DNA of 64,000 bases from Rhizorhapis sp036570425 (lineage in GTDB: Bacteria; Pseudomonadota; Alphaproteobacteria; Sphingomonadales; Sphingomonadaceae): positions 248,001-312,000 of the forward strand of contig DATCYF010000003.1 of the NCBI GenBank assembly GCA_036570425.1. Direction: 5' to 3'. The notes beneath the pieces are model-generated. The model was not told the DNA's origin. It ran no database searches and saw only the letters and a list, made by a program, of their open reading frames with translations. The position numbers were made by a program, and so were the translations under genes. This document shows positions 29,587 to 38,718 of the stretch, piece after piece. Numbering within the stretch: the stretch's first letter is position 1; every line of letters begins with the position of its first letter.

Positions 29587-30998
29587 TGATCGTTCCAATT
29601 ACGACCACGGCCTTTCCCGAACCGGGGATGCGAGATTGATGTCCGGCGATGAATTATCCCGGCAAACTTGCCTTCCCAACCCGGGCTTGCTGGAACGTGA
29701 GATTGATACTCAAAGTCTGGGCGGCCGCTGGTTGTCCGCAGCCCCCGATACCCTCCGCCTCCATCATATTCCTTCTGGTACAATGCCGGTGCCATAGGGT
29801 CCGTCGTACTCCAGAAACGGCATGAGCCATTGTCGCTCCACTCTGAAATCCTGACATCGCCGATCTGCATGATGATCGAGGATGATGAGGCAGGTCCGCC
29901 ACGAATAATGCCGTATTCTGGCCGCTCCCCGCTTAGACGAATGAGATCCTCGATCTGGTTTCGCGCCCGGACCCCCAAGGCAGGCCACGCATCACTGACG
30001 AGGCCTTCGTCCAGATAGGCCATCCAGAACTTCTCACGCTGCGCCCATTGATCGGGTCGATCAGTAGTCTTGGCGATAGCCCGGAAGAATTCGCGCATCG
30101 CGACTTCCGTGAGCCAGCGCTTGAAGACTTGTGTGACCGTGAGCGCGCGTTCTTCGCCAATGCTCTCGGCCAGAGACCGAACGATCCTGTCCCAGCGGGG
30201 CCGCTGAAGGCGGGGATCCCCGACCTGGTCGAGGAGAAACTCGGAAATCGCCTTGCGATGCTCGGGTTCGGGCTTCTCGCTTATCCAAGGTTCAAGCAAC
30301 GCCCGCACAACCAGCTCGATCTGTCCGGCGAGTGCCTCTTGATCAAAGAGCCTCAGCAAGCTGCGCTGCGCGGGGACCGCCTTTCTCGGTGGGAGCTCTG
30401 CTGTGGCAACGCAAAACCTGGCGAAGGTTGCCTGACCGAAGCCGCTCGCTGCCAGATTTGTTCCTAGCCCAGTCTCCCTGATGAGCTGAAAGATTTGATC
30501 GTCATCGCGCTGGATCAAATCGAGCGCCACCCGGGCCGGGCCTTGCGATGGCGCAAATAGCTCCCAGTGTCGGGCCCTCTCTCGCCATGCCCACTCGTGC
30601 CGCTGGGCAGCACTTGAGGCAGCATCGGCAAGCTTGCCCATAATAGGCCGGTCGACCGGGAAATAGGTGAGGTAGCCATCGATCATGGCTTGGTCGGAAC
30701 TGCGCCGCTGCTCTTCGACTGCACGGTCGAGAGCCGCAGATCCGAGGTCATCGAACTCTGGATCGCACCATGCCCCGCGCAGGACCCGGTTGAGTTGAAA
30801 GCGCGGCAGCGCCCCGGCTCCGTTTTCAGCCGCATTGCGCAAGAAGGGCTTCAATTCGACAACTGGCTCCGCCTCACCGATACTCGCATCAAGCTTGGCG
30901 AGTTGCCGCTGCAATTCAGGTTGCGTTGTCGGAGGCTTGGCGAGCCCGGCAGACGCCAGGGCGTCCATCCGATCGATTGCCGCGCGCAGGAAGCTCAT
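29580..30998 (-). CDS. zorC: Zorya protein ZorC, EH_Signature domain protein
   Basis: A 472-residue soluble protein resembling ZorC, which carries an EH_Signature domain and is thought to bind DNA with ZorD. The segment QREKFWMAYLDEGLVSDAWPALG at about residues 330-352 and the later IIMQIGDVRISEWS match my memory of the EH_Signature region. It starts inside the zorB stop (4-base overlap) and ends inside the zorD start. With zorA, zorB and zorD this completes a type I system. Without the neighbours the assignment would be weaker. Confidence 0.82.
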   Translation of the reverse strand: MSFLRAAIDRMDALASAGLAKPPTTQPELQRQLAKLDASIGEAEPVVELKPFLRNAAENGAGALPRFQLNRVLRGAWCDPEFDDLGSAALDRAVEEQRRSSDQAMIDGYLTYFPVDRPIMGKLADAASSAAQRHEWAWRERARHWELFAPSQGPARVALDLIQRDDDQIFQLIRETGLGTNLAASGFGQATFARFCVATAELPPRKAVPAQRSLLRLFDQEALAGQIELVVRALLEPWISEKPEPEHRKAISEFLLDQVGDPRLQRPRWDRIVRSLAESIGEERALTVTQVFKRWLTEVAMREFFRAIAKTTDRPDQWAQREKFWMAYLDEGLVSDAWPALGVRARNQIEDLIRLSGERPEYGIIRGGPASSSSIIMQIGDVRISEWSDNGSCRFWSTTDPMAPALYQKEYDGGGGYRGLRTTSGRPDFEYQSHVPASPGWEGKFAGIIHRRTSISHPRFGKGRGRNWNDQW

Positions 30999-31723
30999 TG
31001 CTCCTGCCTCAAGATGTCCTTGTCCAAACCGGCGCTGGGTGTGGTCATCAAGAACCGCAAGTCGATCCGTCGATTACGCTTCTTCGCCGCCTCGCTATCA
31101 CCTTGCGCGATAGGGCGATCCGGACCGTAGCCGCTCAGGCCCAGGATCGGCGCAGAACCTGGCTGACCTGCTGGCTTGTTGAGGAACTCCCGCAAGGCCG
31201 GCTGATTGAGCTGAAGCATGGTGAACGTCGTTTCGGCTCTTCGAACCGAAAGGCCATAGTTGTTCATCCCGCCGTACATCGCGTCGGAATCGGTATGCCC
31301 CTCTACAAAAACGGCGTCGATCATGTGCTTTGAGCGCTCAGCTTTGCAGAGGTTTGACGTCGTGTAGCAGGGAAGAACCTCGACCATTGCGCTGGCAACC
31401 TTGTTGATCGCGGCTTGCCCTCTGTCGCTCAGCTCCCAGCGCCCTTTGTCGAACAACACGTCATCAGGGAGGCGCAGAACGCCCGTCTTCGTGTCAATTT
31501 CGACTTGCAGGCCCTTGTCCTTCAAAGACTGCTGCAGGTCGTTGAGGATCTCTGCCCGGGTTCGGTTAGCACCGGTCAGCTCCTCGGTTTTCGACTGCAG
31601 ATTCAATGCGAAGTAGGCCAGTAGGATGATGAAAATGAGAAGAAGGCCAACCATCATGTCCGTCATGGACATGAAGTAGCTTTCGCCTTCTTCAGGGGGT
31701 CTCCTGCGAACGGCACCTTCCAT
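30995..31723 (-). CDS. zorB: Zorya protein ZorB, MotB/OmpA-like stator subunit
   Basis: ZorB is the MotB-like partner of ZorA in a proton-driven inner-membrane complex. Residues 1-18 are cytoplasmic. One membrane helix follows at about 19-42 in MTDMMVGLLLIFIILLAYF, with an aspartate (TDMM) at the position of the proton-binding Asp of MotB. After a coiled segment comes a peptidoglycan-binding OmpA-like domain at about 95-240 with EGHTDSDA and NYGLSVRRAE. The length of 242 is usual. The start overlaps the zorA stop by one base. Confidence 0.9.
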   Translation of the reverse strand: MEGAVRRRPPEEGESYFMSMTDMMVGLLLIFIILLAYFALNLQSKTEELTGANRTRAEILNDLQQSLKDKGLQVEIDTKTGVLRLPDDVLFDKGRWELSDRGQAAINKVASAMVEVLPCYTTSNLCKAERSKHMIDAVFVEGHTDSDAMYGGMNNYGLSVRRAETTFTMLQLNQPALREFLNKPAGQPGSAPILGLSGYGPDRPIAQGDSEAAKKRNRRIDLRFLMTTPSAGLDKDILRQEQ

Positions 31724-33648
31724 TATTCAGCAGCTTCCCGATTTTGGTTCGCGAGAATTCCGGCCAGTTCCTCAACTGTGTCGCGCAGCGTGGTCAGTGG
31801 CTCAAGCGCACCTGCAAGCTGGGCAACACCTTCGCCAAGTGCGCGGTCGATTTGACCAACACGTTCGTTGAGGTTCGTGGCGTGGCTGCCTGCCGCGTCA
31901 GTGATCTTTTCGAGCGCTGCTCCAAGTGACCGATCGACTTCCTCAAAGCGGGCCCGATACTCAGACCAGGCTGACGAGGCTGCTGATGCCGTTTGGGTCA
32001 ACGATACAGCGAGCTCGCGCATCTCTTCTCGGGCGTTTTCAGAAGACTGCGCGTTCTTGACGACGATAGCCTCGACCGATTTGACGGCTTCGGCGATCGA
32101 CAGGGCAGACTGACGGACAGGAGCAGCGGCAGCCTCGACGTCGTTGGCCACTGTACCGAATGCCGTGGCCAGATCGCTCGAACGGGCTGCGACCTGCTCG
32201 ATAGCGCGAGCGTGGTCGCCAATAGCGGTCTGGGCCGAAGATAGCCGGTCAGCCGAAACAGAGATCGCGTTGCCGGCATCCTTCATGCTGGCAACAAGCG
32301 GAGTGCCTGCTCCGTTGAAGCGCTCCACGAATTCCGAGAAGGACTTCTCCATCGCCTCCTGGCCGATCCGCGCAGCGTCATTTGCGGCACTGGTCGAGGC
32401 TTCCCCGAGTTGAGTGGCCGCGGCGGCCAGGCCAGCTTTCATGTCGTCCAGGGTCGAGCCGAGGCTGGTGAGCAGTTCATCCATTCTCTGGCGGGCAAGT
32501 GCGCTCGCTTGCTCATTTTCCTCGCGCATGCGGTCGGCGATCACGCCGAAGTTGCGATTAAGATCGCCAAAGGCAGTGCGCATCTCGTCAGACGCTTGGC
32601 CGAACCGACGCACCGCCTCTTCGATCTGCCGGTCCGCTTCTCCTGTCTGTTTCTCAAGTCGCTCCGACATGGTGGCCATCGACACGGTCATTGCCCCGAT
32701 GGCCTCAGCAAGGCCCGCCATCTCGGCGCCCGCGCTAGAAGCGATGGCATCACGGACAGCCTCGCCGCCGCCACCACTGATCTTGTCGATGCCCTGCTGG
32801 ATAGAACCCAGATGGGTGATCATCGGAGCCATCTGCTTTTCGAGAGCGCCATCGAGCGCAGCAGCCAACTGCTCGGAGAAGGTACGGAGGGCGGGAGTCT
32901 GTTCCTTCAGCTGCTCCAGCTGATCGCTCGCAATACGCTGCGGCGGGAGATAGGCCATGCCATGCTCAAGCTTGTCGCAGAGCATGGAGAGGCCATCATT
33001 GATCCGCTTGCCGAACCGGTAATCGTAGGAACGCAGGACGATGGACGCCACGATACCGCCCACTGAGGCCCAAAACTTTGCGCCGGCGACCTTCATCAGT
33101 TCATTGAGGCGCTCCTGCATCGCATCGACCCCACCGCTGAAGTCCAGGGTCGACAGGGCAGCAATGATGCCAAGGAAGGTGATCAGCAGGCCGATGGCGA
33201 TAAAGATGTTCGCAAACCAGTTGAGCCCGCGGTGACTGTCTCCGAGATTTACGAAGAAGTGCTCGGGGCGGGCCGAATTCTGGAGAACATCCGCAGACGG
33301 ATCGACGATTGTTTCGCGAAACTCCTCCCAGGTCCGCCGCAGTGGGAGCGCCTCGGGGTGACCAACCTCCATCATTTGCTCATCGACTTCATTGAATCGA
33401 CGGGCGAAGGCCAGCCGGGCAGAATCGATGTCAGCCGTACTGCCACCAGTCACATCGTCGAGGAGTCGAACCCGTGCTTCGATCGCTTTTGCAAGCGGCT
33501 CATGGAAATCCCGCTTGTAACGGGTGGATATTGCGAAGGCCGTTCCAACTAATACGACAGCCAGAAAAGCAGCCATCGCATCGCCGATGAGTGGAATCTT
33601 GGTAAAGAAGAAGATCAGACCATGACCCAGCCATTCGGTAATTTCCAC
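31723..33648 (-). CDS. zorA: Zorya protein ZorA, MotA/TolQ/ExbB-like channel subunit with long tail
   Basis: ZorA is the MotA-like subunit that forms a ring around ZorB. Membrane segments are seen at about residues 8-40 and at 145-165 (IFIAIGLLITFLGIIAAL) and 190-205 (FWASVGGIVASIVL), in the MotA/ExbB pattern. From about 230 to 640 a long alanine-rich coiled coil follows, as in ZorA, whose cytoplasmic tail carries the signal to effectors. It starts with GTG, preceded by AGGGGGA at good spacing, and is the first gene of the minus-strand defence string. Its promoter should lie in 33649-33816. Confidence 0.9.
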   Translation of the reverse strand: MEITEWLGHGLIFFFTKIPLIGDAMAAFLAVVLVGTAFAISTRYKRDFHEPLAKAIEARVRLLDDVTGGSTADIDSARLAFARRFNEVDEQMMEVGHPEALPLRRTWEEFRETIVDPSADVLQNSARPEHFFVNLGDSHRGLNWFANIFIAIGLLITFLGIIAALSTLDFSGGVDAMQERLNELMKVAGAKFWASVGGIVASIVLRSYDYRFGKRINDGLSMLCDKLEHGMAYLPPQRIASDQLEQLKEQTPALRTFSEQLAAALDGALEKQMAPMITHLGSIQQGIDKISGGGGEAVRDAIASSAGAEMAGLAEAIGAMTVSMATMSERLEKQTGEADRQIEEAVRRFGQASDEMRTAFGDLNRNFGVIADRMREENEQASALARQRMDELLTSLGSTLDDMKAGLAAAATQLGEASTSAANDAARIGQEAMEKSFSEFVERFNGAGTPLVASMKDAGNAISVSADRLSSAQTAIGDHARAIEQVAARSSDLATAFGTVANDVEAAAAPVRQSALSIAEAVKSVEAIVVKNAQSSENAREEMRELAVSLTQTASAASSAWSEYRARFEEVDRSLGAALEKITDAAGSHATNLNERVGQIDRALGEGVAQLAGALEPLTTLRDTVEELAGILANQNREAAE

Positions 33649-33816
33649 GCAATCCCCCTGAACCTCGGCAAAACCAAAGAACTCTGCTCCGATACCGGGC
33701 AGCAGACAAGTCTGCCAATAGCATCAATGCAGCAGAACCCCGAACAGCTCGGACGGTATCGAACGCGCCCGCTGCCGCCAAGACTGCTTCCATTAAGGAC
33801 GTGAGGATTCTGTAAA

Positions 33817-34011
33817 TTACTGATGCGATTGGCGCCCGAGTGATGCCGAGGCGAGGTACGCCTCGACCCTCTCCAAGGTTCTCCGGCGTGGCCGCCGCCC
33901 CATCCTTAAGTCCAGCACGAAGCGCGGATCTCCCACTGCCCTTCGCCCGAACCGGGTAGCCGACATGTGGGTCTCCTTGAGATGACGCTCGATGCGCTCC
34001 AGCAGCTTCAT
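33817..34011 (-). CDS. small basic helix-turn-helix-like protein
   Basis: A 64-residue, arginine-rich protein with MKLLERIERHL, SATRFGRRAVGDPRFVLDL and RTLERVEAYL segments. The pattern suggests a compact DNA-binding helix bundle. I recall similar small proteins in sphingomonads without a known role. It diverges from the S24 repressor gene, with a LexA-type box between the two, so it may be a co-regulated control protein or a modulator of that repressor. It stands upstream of zorA in the same direction, 168 bases away. Confidence 0.65.
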   Translation of the reverse strand: MKLLERIERHLKETHMSATRFGRRAVGDPRFVLDLRMGRRPRRRTLERVEAYLASASLGRQSHQ

Positions 34012-34039
34012 GGCCTACCTCGAATCAGATTTGGCTTGT

Positions 34040-34054
34040 GTTCTTGTTATGTTC
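34040..34054. promoter_or_regulatory. LexA/SOS-type box, GTTC-N7-GTTC, upstream of S24 repressor
   Basis: A perfect direct repeat GTTC (34040-34043), seven bases, GTTC (34051-34054) lies in the divergent space between the 64-residue protein and the LexA-like gene. This is the alphaproteobacterial LexA operator pattern. The S24 protein may bind it itself, or host LexA may. Confidence 0.55.
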
Positions 34055-34129
34055 TTATTAGGAAGACTCCATCGAGTCTAGGATGAATTCCTACACCTCA
34101 CCTGGACCGCCCCTTGAAAGGCGACGCAG

Positions 34130-34765
34130 ATGGAGAATGTCAGGGAAGAGCTGGATCGCCTGATCCGGCAGAGAAACGTGGGTTATTCCGCGGTGTCGCG
34201 GCTGCTCAATCGCAACCCCGCTTATATCCAGCAATTCATCAAGCGCGGCTCACCGCGCAAACTGGACGACGAGGACCGGCGTATCCTTGCCCAGTTCTTC
34301 GGGGTCGATGAGCAGGTGCTCGGTGGGCCGGCGCTTCCTGTGCGGGATGGCCTGGTTGAAGTGCCGATCCTCAATGTCGATGCCTCGGCCGGTTTTGGTG
34401 CGATCGCGGAGAGTGAGACAGCCCATACCCGCTTTGGCTTTGACGAACGCTGGCTGGGCAAGTTGACCCGGGCCAAGAGCCCGAGCCTGTCGATCATCCA
34501 TGTTCATGGAGAGTCGATGGAGCCCACGCTGCGTGACGGCGACGAGGTCCTGGTCGACTCCTCGGATCAGGGATCGCGCCTGCGTGATGGCATCTATGTG
34601 CTGCGCGCCGACGATGCGCTCGTGGTGAAGCGGGTTACGATCCAGCCCGGCGGAAGGCTGATCACGATCTCGAGCGATAATACGGCTTATCCGACCTGGT
34701 CTGACGTTGATCGCTCGACGATCCATGTTGTTGGTCGGGTCATCTGGTTCGGCCGATCGGTGTGA
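34130..34765 (+). CDS. LexA-like S24-family transcriptional repressor
   Basis: A two-domain, 211-residue phage-type repressor. Residues 1-65 form a helix-turn-helix domain (RNVGYSAVSRLLNRNPAYIQQFIKRG). Residues 85-211 form an S24 peptidase with a possible Ala-Gly cleavage site in DASAGFGA, the nucleophile in VHGESMEPTL and the partner lysine in LVVKRVTI. Such proteins self-cleave when RecA is activated, so it likely couples its targets to DNA damage. It reads away from the small basic protein across a LexA-type box. Targets could be the defence island to its left or plasmid genes elsewhere; the sequence does not decide. Confidence 0.87.
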   Translation: MENVREELDRLIRQRNVGYSAVSRLLNRNPAYIQQFIKRGSPRKLDDEDRRILAQFFGVDEQVLGGPALPVRDGLVEVPILNVDASAGFGAIAESETAHTRFGFDERWLGKLTRAKSPSLSIIHVHGESMEPTLRDGDEVLVDSSDQGSRLRDGIYVLRADDALVVKRVTIQPGGRLITISSDNTAYPTWSDVDRSTIHVVGRVIWFGRSV

Positions 34766-34777
34766 TCTGAGCTCGGG

Positions 34778-35686
34778 TCAAATTCCAGCAAATCGCTCGC
34801 GATGCCGGGCAACGAACACTGGCCTCGGATGTAGCGATTGATCGCGCGGCAGGCGGATTTGCTGACCCGCTGGCGGGAATAGCTGCAGAAGCTCGGACGG
34901 CACCTTGTTGTGCGATACGAGCAGGCAGAGGTTGTCGTCGAAGGTGATGAGGTGGCGGTCAAACAGCCAGTGGGCTGTCGCTGACAAGGCCACGCCGTTC
35001 TGGACAATGTCCGGGCCGCCACCCGCAACTGACCAGATGTGCGCGGCCTGCGCCTCAGCCTTGCCGCCGCCATTGACGATCCTTAGCCCGGTGACTGCGC
35101 AGGTGTTTTCGTACGCATCGAGGACATGATTGCGGAAGTTCGCGTCACGGATCTTGCGGTTCACGAGCATCTGCTCGACCCGGCGCTCCGCGAAGTGATC
35201 GTGCAGGAGCAGATTGGTCTCCGGATCGATGCGGGGGGCATCGAGTTCGAGGCGGATGCGGTTTTCGGGATCGAGAGTTTCGGCAAGGCCCGCATTGACG
35301 ATGGCCACGAAATCCTCGTTTTCCAGCCTGCGGACCGACTTGCCGCGCAAGCTTCGCCCGGCATCGCCAGGCCGTGTCATCTCGCGCAGGAAGCGCTCGG
35401 CAAACCGGCCGCTGCCGTCGCGGTAGGGGACAGGCTGATCGAACTCGAGGTAGTCGCGCACACGCGCATAGAAGTGGCTGGGATCGCTCGGGTCAGCGTC
35501 GATCCGCTCGACGAAGGCCGCAGCGATATAGGCCATTCGCCCGCCAGAAACTCGCGTCTCGCGGTAGACGATCCAGTCGCTCTCAAGCTCTCGCGCAACC
35601 GACAGGTAATTGCTCGGAAAGTGATACCGCTCGGTGATCGCGTCATCGTACCGCGAATTGCCGCTGATCTCGAAAACGCCCTTCAC
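34778..35686 (-). CDS. HNH endonuclease family protein
   Basis: A 302-residue protein whose C-terminal part (about 190-265) is an HNH_2-type nuclease: CAVTGLRI, then AQAAHIWSVAGGGPD with the key His, and NGVALSATAHWLFDRHL with Asn and His. The N-terminal 170 residues show no motif I can name. Start is GTG at 35686. It converges on the S24 repressor gene 12 bases away and lies 78 bases after the relaxase stop, so it could be read with the transfer genes. It may be a defence nuclease or a free-standing gene; no modification partner is next to it. Confidence 0.8.
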   Translation of the reverse strand: MKGVFEISGNSRYDDAITERYHFPSNYLSVARELESDWIVYRETRVSGGRMAYIAAAFVERIDADPSDPSHFYARVRDYLEFDQPVPYRDGSGRFAERFLREMTRPGDAGRSLRGKSVRRLENEDFVAIVNAGLAETLDPENRIRLELDAPRIDPETNLLLHDHFAERRVEQMLVNRKIRDANFRNHVLDAYENTCAVTGLRIVNGGGKAEAQAAHIWSVAGGGPDIVQNGVALSATAHWLFDRHLITFDDNLCLLVSHNKVPSELLQLFPPAGQQIRLPRDQSLHPRPVFVARHRERFAGI

Positions 35687-35764
35687 AGTTCCGTCCTAGC
35701 CAAAATCAATTTGCACCAGGTTGCCTGGAGAATGTCCGGCCGTCCAGGCTCAACCTCGCAGAGA

Positions 35765-38674
35765 TTAAATGCCGATTTCGAAGGGCTTGGTGCGCTCCTT
35801 GACCAGTTCTGGCGGCTTTTTGGAATGATCCTCCTTGCTTGGTGACCCGGCGGCCTGGCCTTTCGCTGCTGCCTCGCGCAGGCGCTCGGTAACTTCCAGC
35901 GCCGAGGTCTTCTCCCCTGTGTTCTGCGAAACCGCCCTCCCGAGCTTGTCGGTACTGTCGACCACAAGGGTCAAGTGGTCCCGCAGCCGGGTCACGGTCA
36001 CGAGGAAGGTTTGCTGATTGGCCAGATTGCGCTCCCGGCTATCCATGACGGCAATGCCTCGATCCGACGTCAGCCCCTGCGCCATATGGGCATTGAGCGC
36101 GTAAGCGAGGTCAAGCCGCCTGAGCATTGGATCGGAGCGCTCCAGCTCGTGGCGCAGGCCAGTGGAGGTGACCACAGTCACTCGAGCGCTTTCGACCGCC
36201 TCGATCTTTGCCTGATCAGCATTGAACAATCCTCGGCGATGATCGTTTTCGGTCCACCGGATCCGGTCACCGGCATGGATCGACAGCCGCTTCTCCTCGA
36301 AGAGCGCAAGGCCATCGTTCTTCGCACCGGGACGGATCCGGCTCGGCCGAAGGGTTCGTGCCTTACCCTTGCCATCGACGAGGAACACCTCGCGCGTCTT
36401 CTCGTCGATCCTGTCGACCTTGTATTCGCCGCGTGGGAGCCGCTGATGTTTATCGGGGCTCCGAACATCGAGGACCATGCCCGGGCGGTATGCCGAGACA
36501 TAGCGGAGCTCCTCACGCGTTGCATTGACCCGTGACAGGACGGTCAGGTCGAGCGATGTTTTGCCGAGCTCACCGTTGGCCTTGAGCCCCCGCTGAACAG
36601 CTTCGTTCACCGCGGTTCGCAAGGCGCGGCCCGAGGCGTAGATCGCGGTCCGCTCCCGCTCTAGCGGCGCAAGCTGGAGCCATTGCTCGGCAGCCGTCAA
36701 AGCGCTGTCGCCCGATGTCTCGATCGTCGAGCTCTTGAGATGACCAAGTGCGGTTTCGACGTCACCCGTTTGCGCAGCAGCCTGAGCCAGTCGCAGTTCC
36801 GGGTCCCGGCCGCGCAAATTGATCGTCATTTCGGCGCGCGCGATGCCAGCCTTCTGGACGAGATCAAAGGGTTTGCCGGCATCGACCGCGCCGAGTTGGC
36901 GGGCATCGCCAACAAGCACAAGCCTGCGCGCGCCAACCAGATTGGCCAGCGCGACCAGACGCTCCTTGTCGCTGTTCGAGACCATCGAGGCCTCATCAAG
37001 GACGAGGACCCGGTCGCCCAATGCGGCTCTCGCCTCGTCCATCAAGCCAGGATTGCCAGGATGCTCCAGCAGCGGTGCCCAGCTCTTGAGCAGGCGCGCC
37101 AAAGTCATCGAGCGAATACCAGTGTCGCGCTCCAGCATCTGCACCAGAGTGTTTTGGACGGCGAGCCCGATGATCTCCTTGCCATCCTCGCCGAGGATCT
37201 GCGCCACGGGCTTTAAAACACTGCTCTTGCCCGCACCGGCGACACCTTGGATGGCGATTGTCCGGTGGGACGAGCTGAGGATCAGGCGGGCGGCCGCTTC
37301 TTGGCCACCATTGAGTTCGATGCCGTGATTGATGGCAGCGACGGCCTTGACCCGTGCGCCTGCCTCATTGCTTCCGAGAAGGGGGGCCACGGCGTCCCTC
37401 CCGGCTTCGACCGCGGCGAGAATGCGATGCTCGCTCGCGAGCGCATCACGCGAGGTCAGCCAGCCCTTGTGTTCACCTGACCCTGGAACGAGTTCGCCCG
37501 AACGGACCAACGAGCTGACCCGCTGCTCAATGGCGCCAATGGTTGTCGGCAGACCAAAATCCAGCGCCGATTTGAACAGGGCCTCGCGCGGAAAGGCCGC
37601 TTCGCGCTGCGAGAGGTGGCGTACCGCTGACGCTGTAGCCTGAGCTGCGGCGATGGTCTCGCGGTCTCGGCTGAGGACGTGAGCCGGGATCAGTGGATCG
37701 GCAGGATTGCCCCTGATGCGCTCGGCAAAGTCCCTGAGCCAGGCCTTGCCGCGCTCGATCAGGCTGGTGCCAGCCGCGGGTGTGTGCTGCGAGGAATGCG
37801 AGTGACCCTTTGCTCGTTCAATCATGGCCTGCAGGTTGAGCCCTGCTGCCCGGGCATGGTCCTGCCAATCCGCAGTCAGGGCGCCCCTATCGGCGACGGC
37901 TTGTTTGGCGCTGCGGGTATCGAGGGCAGCGATCTTGCCCGCTTCAAGGCCCGGGCCGCGGCGTGCGTCGAGAACCTCCTGTCGCCGTGTGGAGAAGGCC
38001 ATGACCTGGTCGCGAGAAAAGCCCGCCGCCTCGAAGTTCCCGTGCTTGCCGACAGGACCGACTTCATAACCGAGCTTCTCGACCGAGAGACGGAAGCGCG
38101 CCATCGTCATGCTGTTGAGAAGGGTATTGAGTGACCAGAGCCGGTCGTTCTTCAGTGTCCGCCATTTGTCATCGGCACCTTTCGTGACGTTGGCGATGAC
38201 GGCATGGAAATGGAGGTTGGGCTCCTGGTTGCGATTGGTATCGTGCTGGAACAGCGCCACGGTGAGATTGCCGGTCTGCACGGTCCGCACTTTCCCGTTA
38301 TCGACGAGACGCGTTTCTGCCGCATTCTTCTCGGCCCACTGGAGCGTTTCCACCACGGCCTCGCGGTAGGCCTCAATGATCCGCTTGTCGCCGCCGACGA
38401 GGGCGAGGACCGACCAGCTCTTTGGCAGGGAAAAGGTCAGATCGGTGCCGGCTCGGTGCTGGTTTTCGTGACCGACCCTGGTGCCATCCGGAAGCTCGCC
38501 CTTGAGGAGCTTGTCGAAGACTGCGGCATCGACCGCTCCGGAAAGGCCAAGGGTATCGGCTCCTGACCCAACCCATTGGCCTGAGCGATCCGCGTCTGCG
38601 CTTGCGTAATAATTGTCAGCAGCAAAGTAGCTGGCTGCGCCGGACGCGGACCGGACATTGGCAACCGAGAGCAT
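35765..38674 (-). CDS. traI: MobF-family conjugative relaxase/helicase (TraI/TrwC-like)
   Basis: The relaxase nicks oriT, stays bound to the 5' end of the transferred strand, and unwinds DNA. The first 300 residues are a TrwC-type relaxase: tyrosine pair near residue 22 (DNYYASADAD), and the three-histidine motif in FQHDTNRNQEPNLHFHAVIAN. A RecD-like helicase follows with Walker A GVAGAGKSS near residue 475 and LVLDEASMVSNSDKERL. At 969 residues it matches R388 TrwC (966) rather than F TraI (1756). It lies 44 bases after the coupling protein gene. Confidence 0.93.
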   Translation of the reverse strand: MLSVANVRSASGAASYFAADNYYASADADRSGQWVGSGADTLGLSGAVDAAVFDKLLKGELPDGTRVGHENQHRAGTDLTFSLPKSWSVLALVGGDKRIIEAYREAVVETLQWAEKNAAETRLVDNGKVRTVQTGNLTVALFQHDTNRNQEPNLHFHAVIANVTKGADDKWRTLKNDRLWSLNTLLNSMTMARFRLSVEKLGYEVGPVGKHGNFEAAGFSRDQVMAFSTRRQEVLDARRGPGLEAGKIAALDTRSAKQAVADRGALTADWQDHARAAGLNLQAMIERAKGHSHSSQHTPAAGTSLIERGKAWLRDFAERIRGNPADPLIPAHVLSRDRETIAAAQATASAVRHLSQREAAFPREALFKSALDFGLPTTIGAIEQRVSSLVRSGELVPGSGEHKGWLTSRDALASEHRILAAVEAGRDAVAPLLGSNEAGARVKAVAAINHGIELNGGQEAAARLILSSSHRTIAIQGVAGAGKSSVLKPVAQILGEDGKEIIGLAVQNTLVQMLERDTGIRSMTLARLLKSWAPLLEHPGNPGLMDEARAALGDRVLVLDEASMVSNSDKERLVALANLVGARRLVLVGDARQLGAVDAGKPFDLVQKAGIARAEMTINLRGRDPELRLAQAAAQTGDVETALGHLKSSTIETSGDSALTAAEQWLQLAPLERERTAIYASGRALRTAVNEAVQRGLKANGELGKTSLDLTVLSRVNATREELRYVSAYRPGMVLDVRSPDKHQRLPRGEYKVDRIDEKTREVFLVDGKGKARTLRPSRIRPGAKNDGLALFEEKRLSIHAGDRIRWTENDHRRGLFNADQAKIEAVESARVTVVTSTGLRHELERSDPMLRRLDLAYALNAHMAQGLTSDRGIAVMDSRERNLANQQTFLVTVTRLRDHLTLVVDSTDKLGRAVSQNTGEKTSALEVTERLREAAAKGQAAGSPSKEDHSKKPPELVKERTKPFEIGI

Positions 38675-38718
38675 GGCTTATGGTCCTTCAAGCAAGGTGC
38701 CCCCTTGCTGTGGTGCCC

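Noticed and set aside
12909..30998. BREX or DISARM as an alternative name for the SNF2 helicase, DUF1998 helicase and methyltransferase set.
   Set aside because: DISARM needs drmA, drmB and drmC (phospholipase D) and BREX needs pglZ and brxC; none is present, whereas zorA/zorB/zorC and a druH-sized gene are.
34834..34844. ATGTAGCGATT matches, inverted, the dyad arm at 10.61 kb and might mark island ends.
   Set aside because: Eleven shared bases are expected by chance at this scale, and the copy lies inside the HNH gene with no dyad around it.
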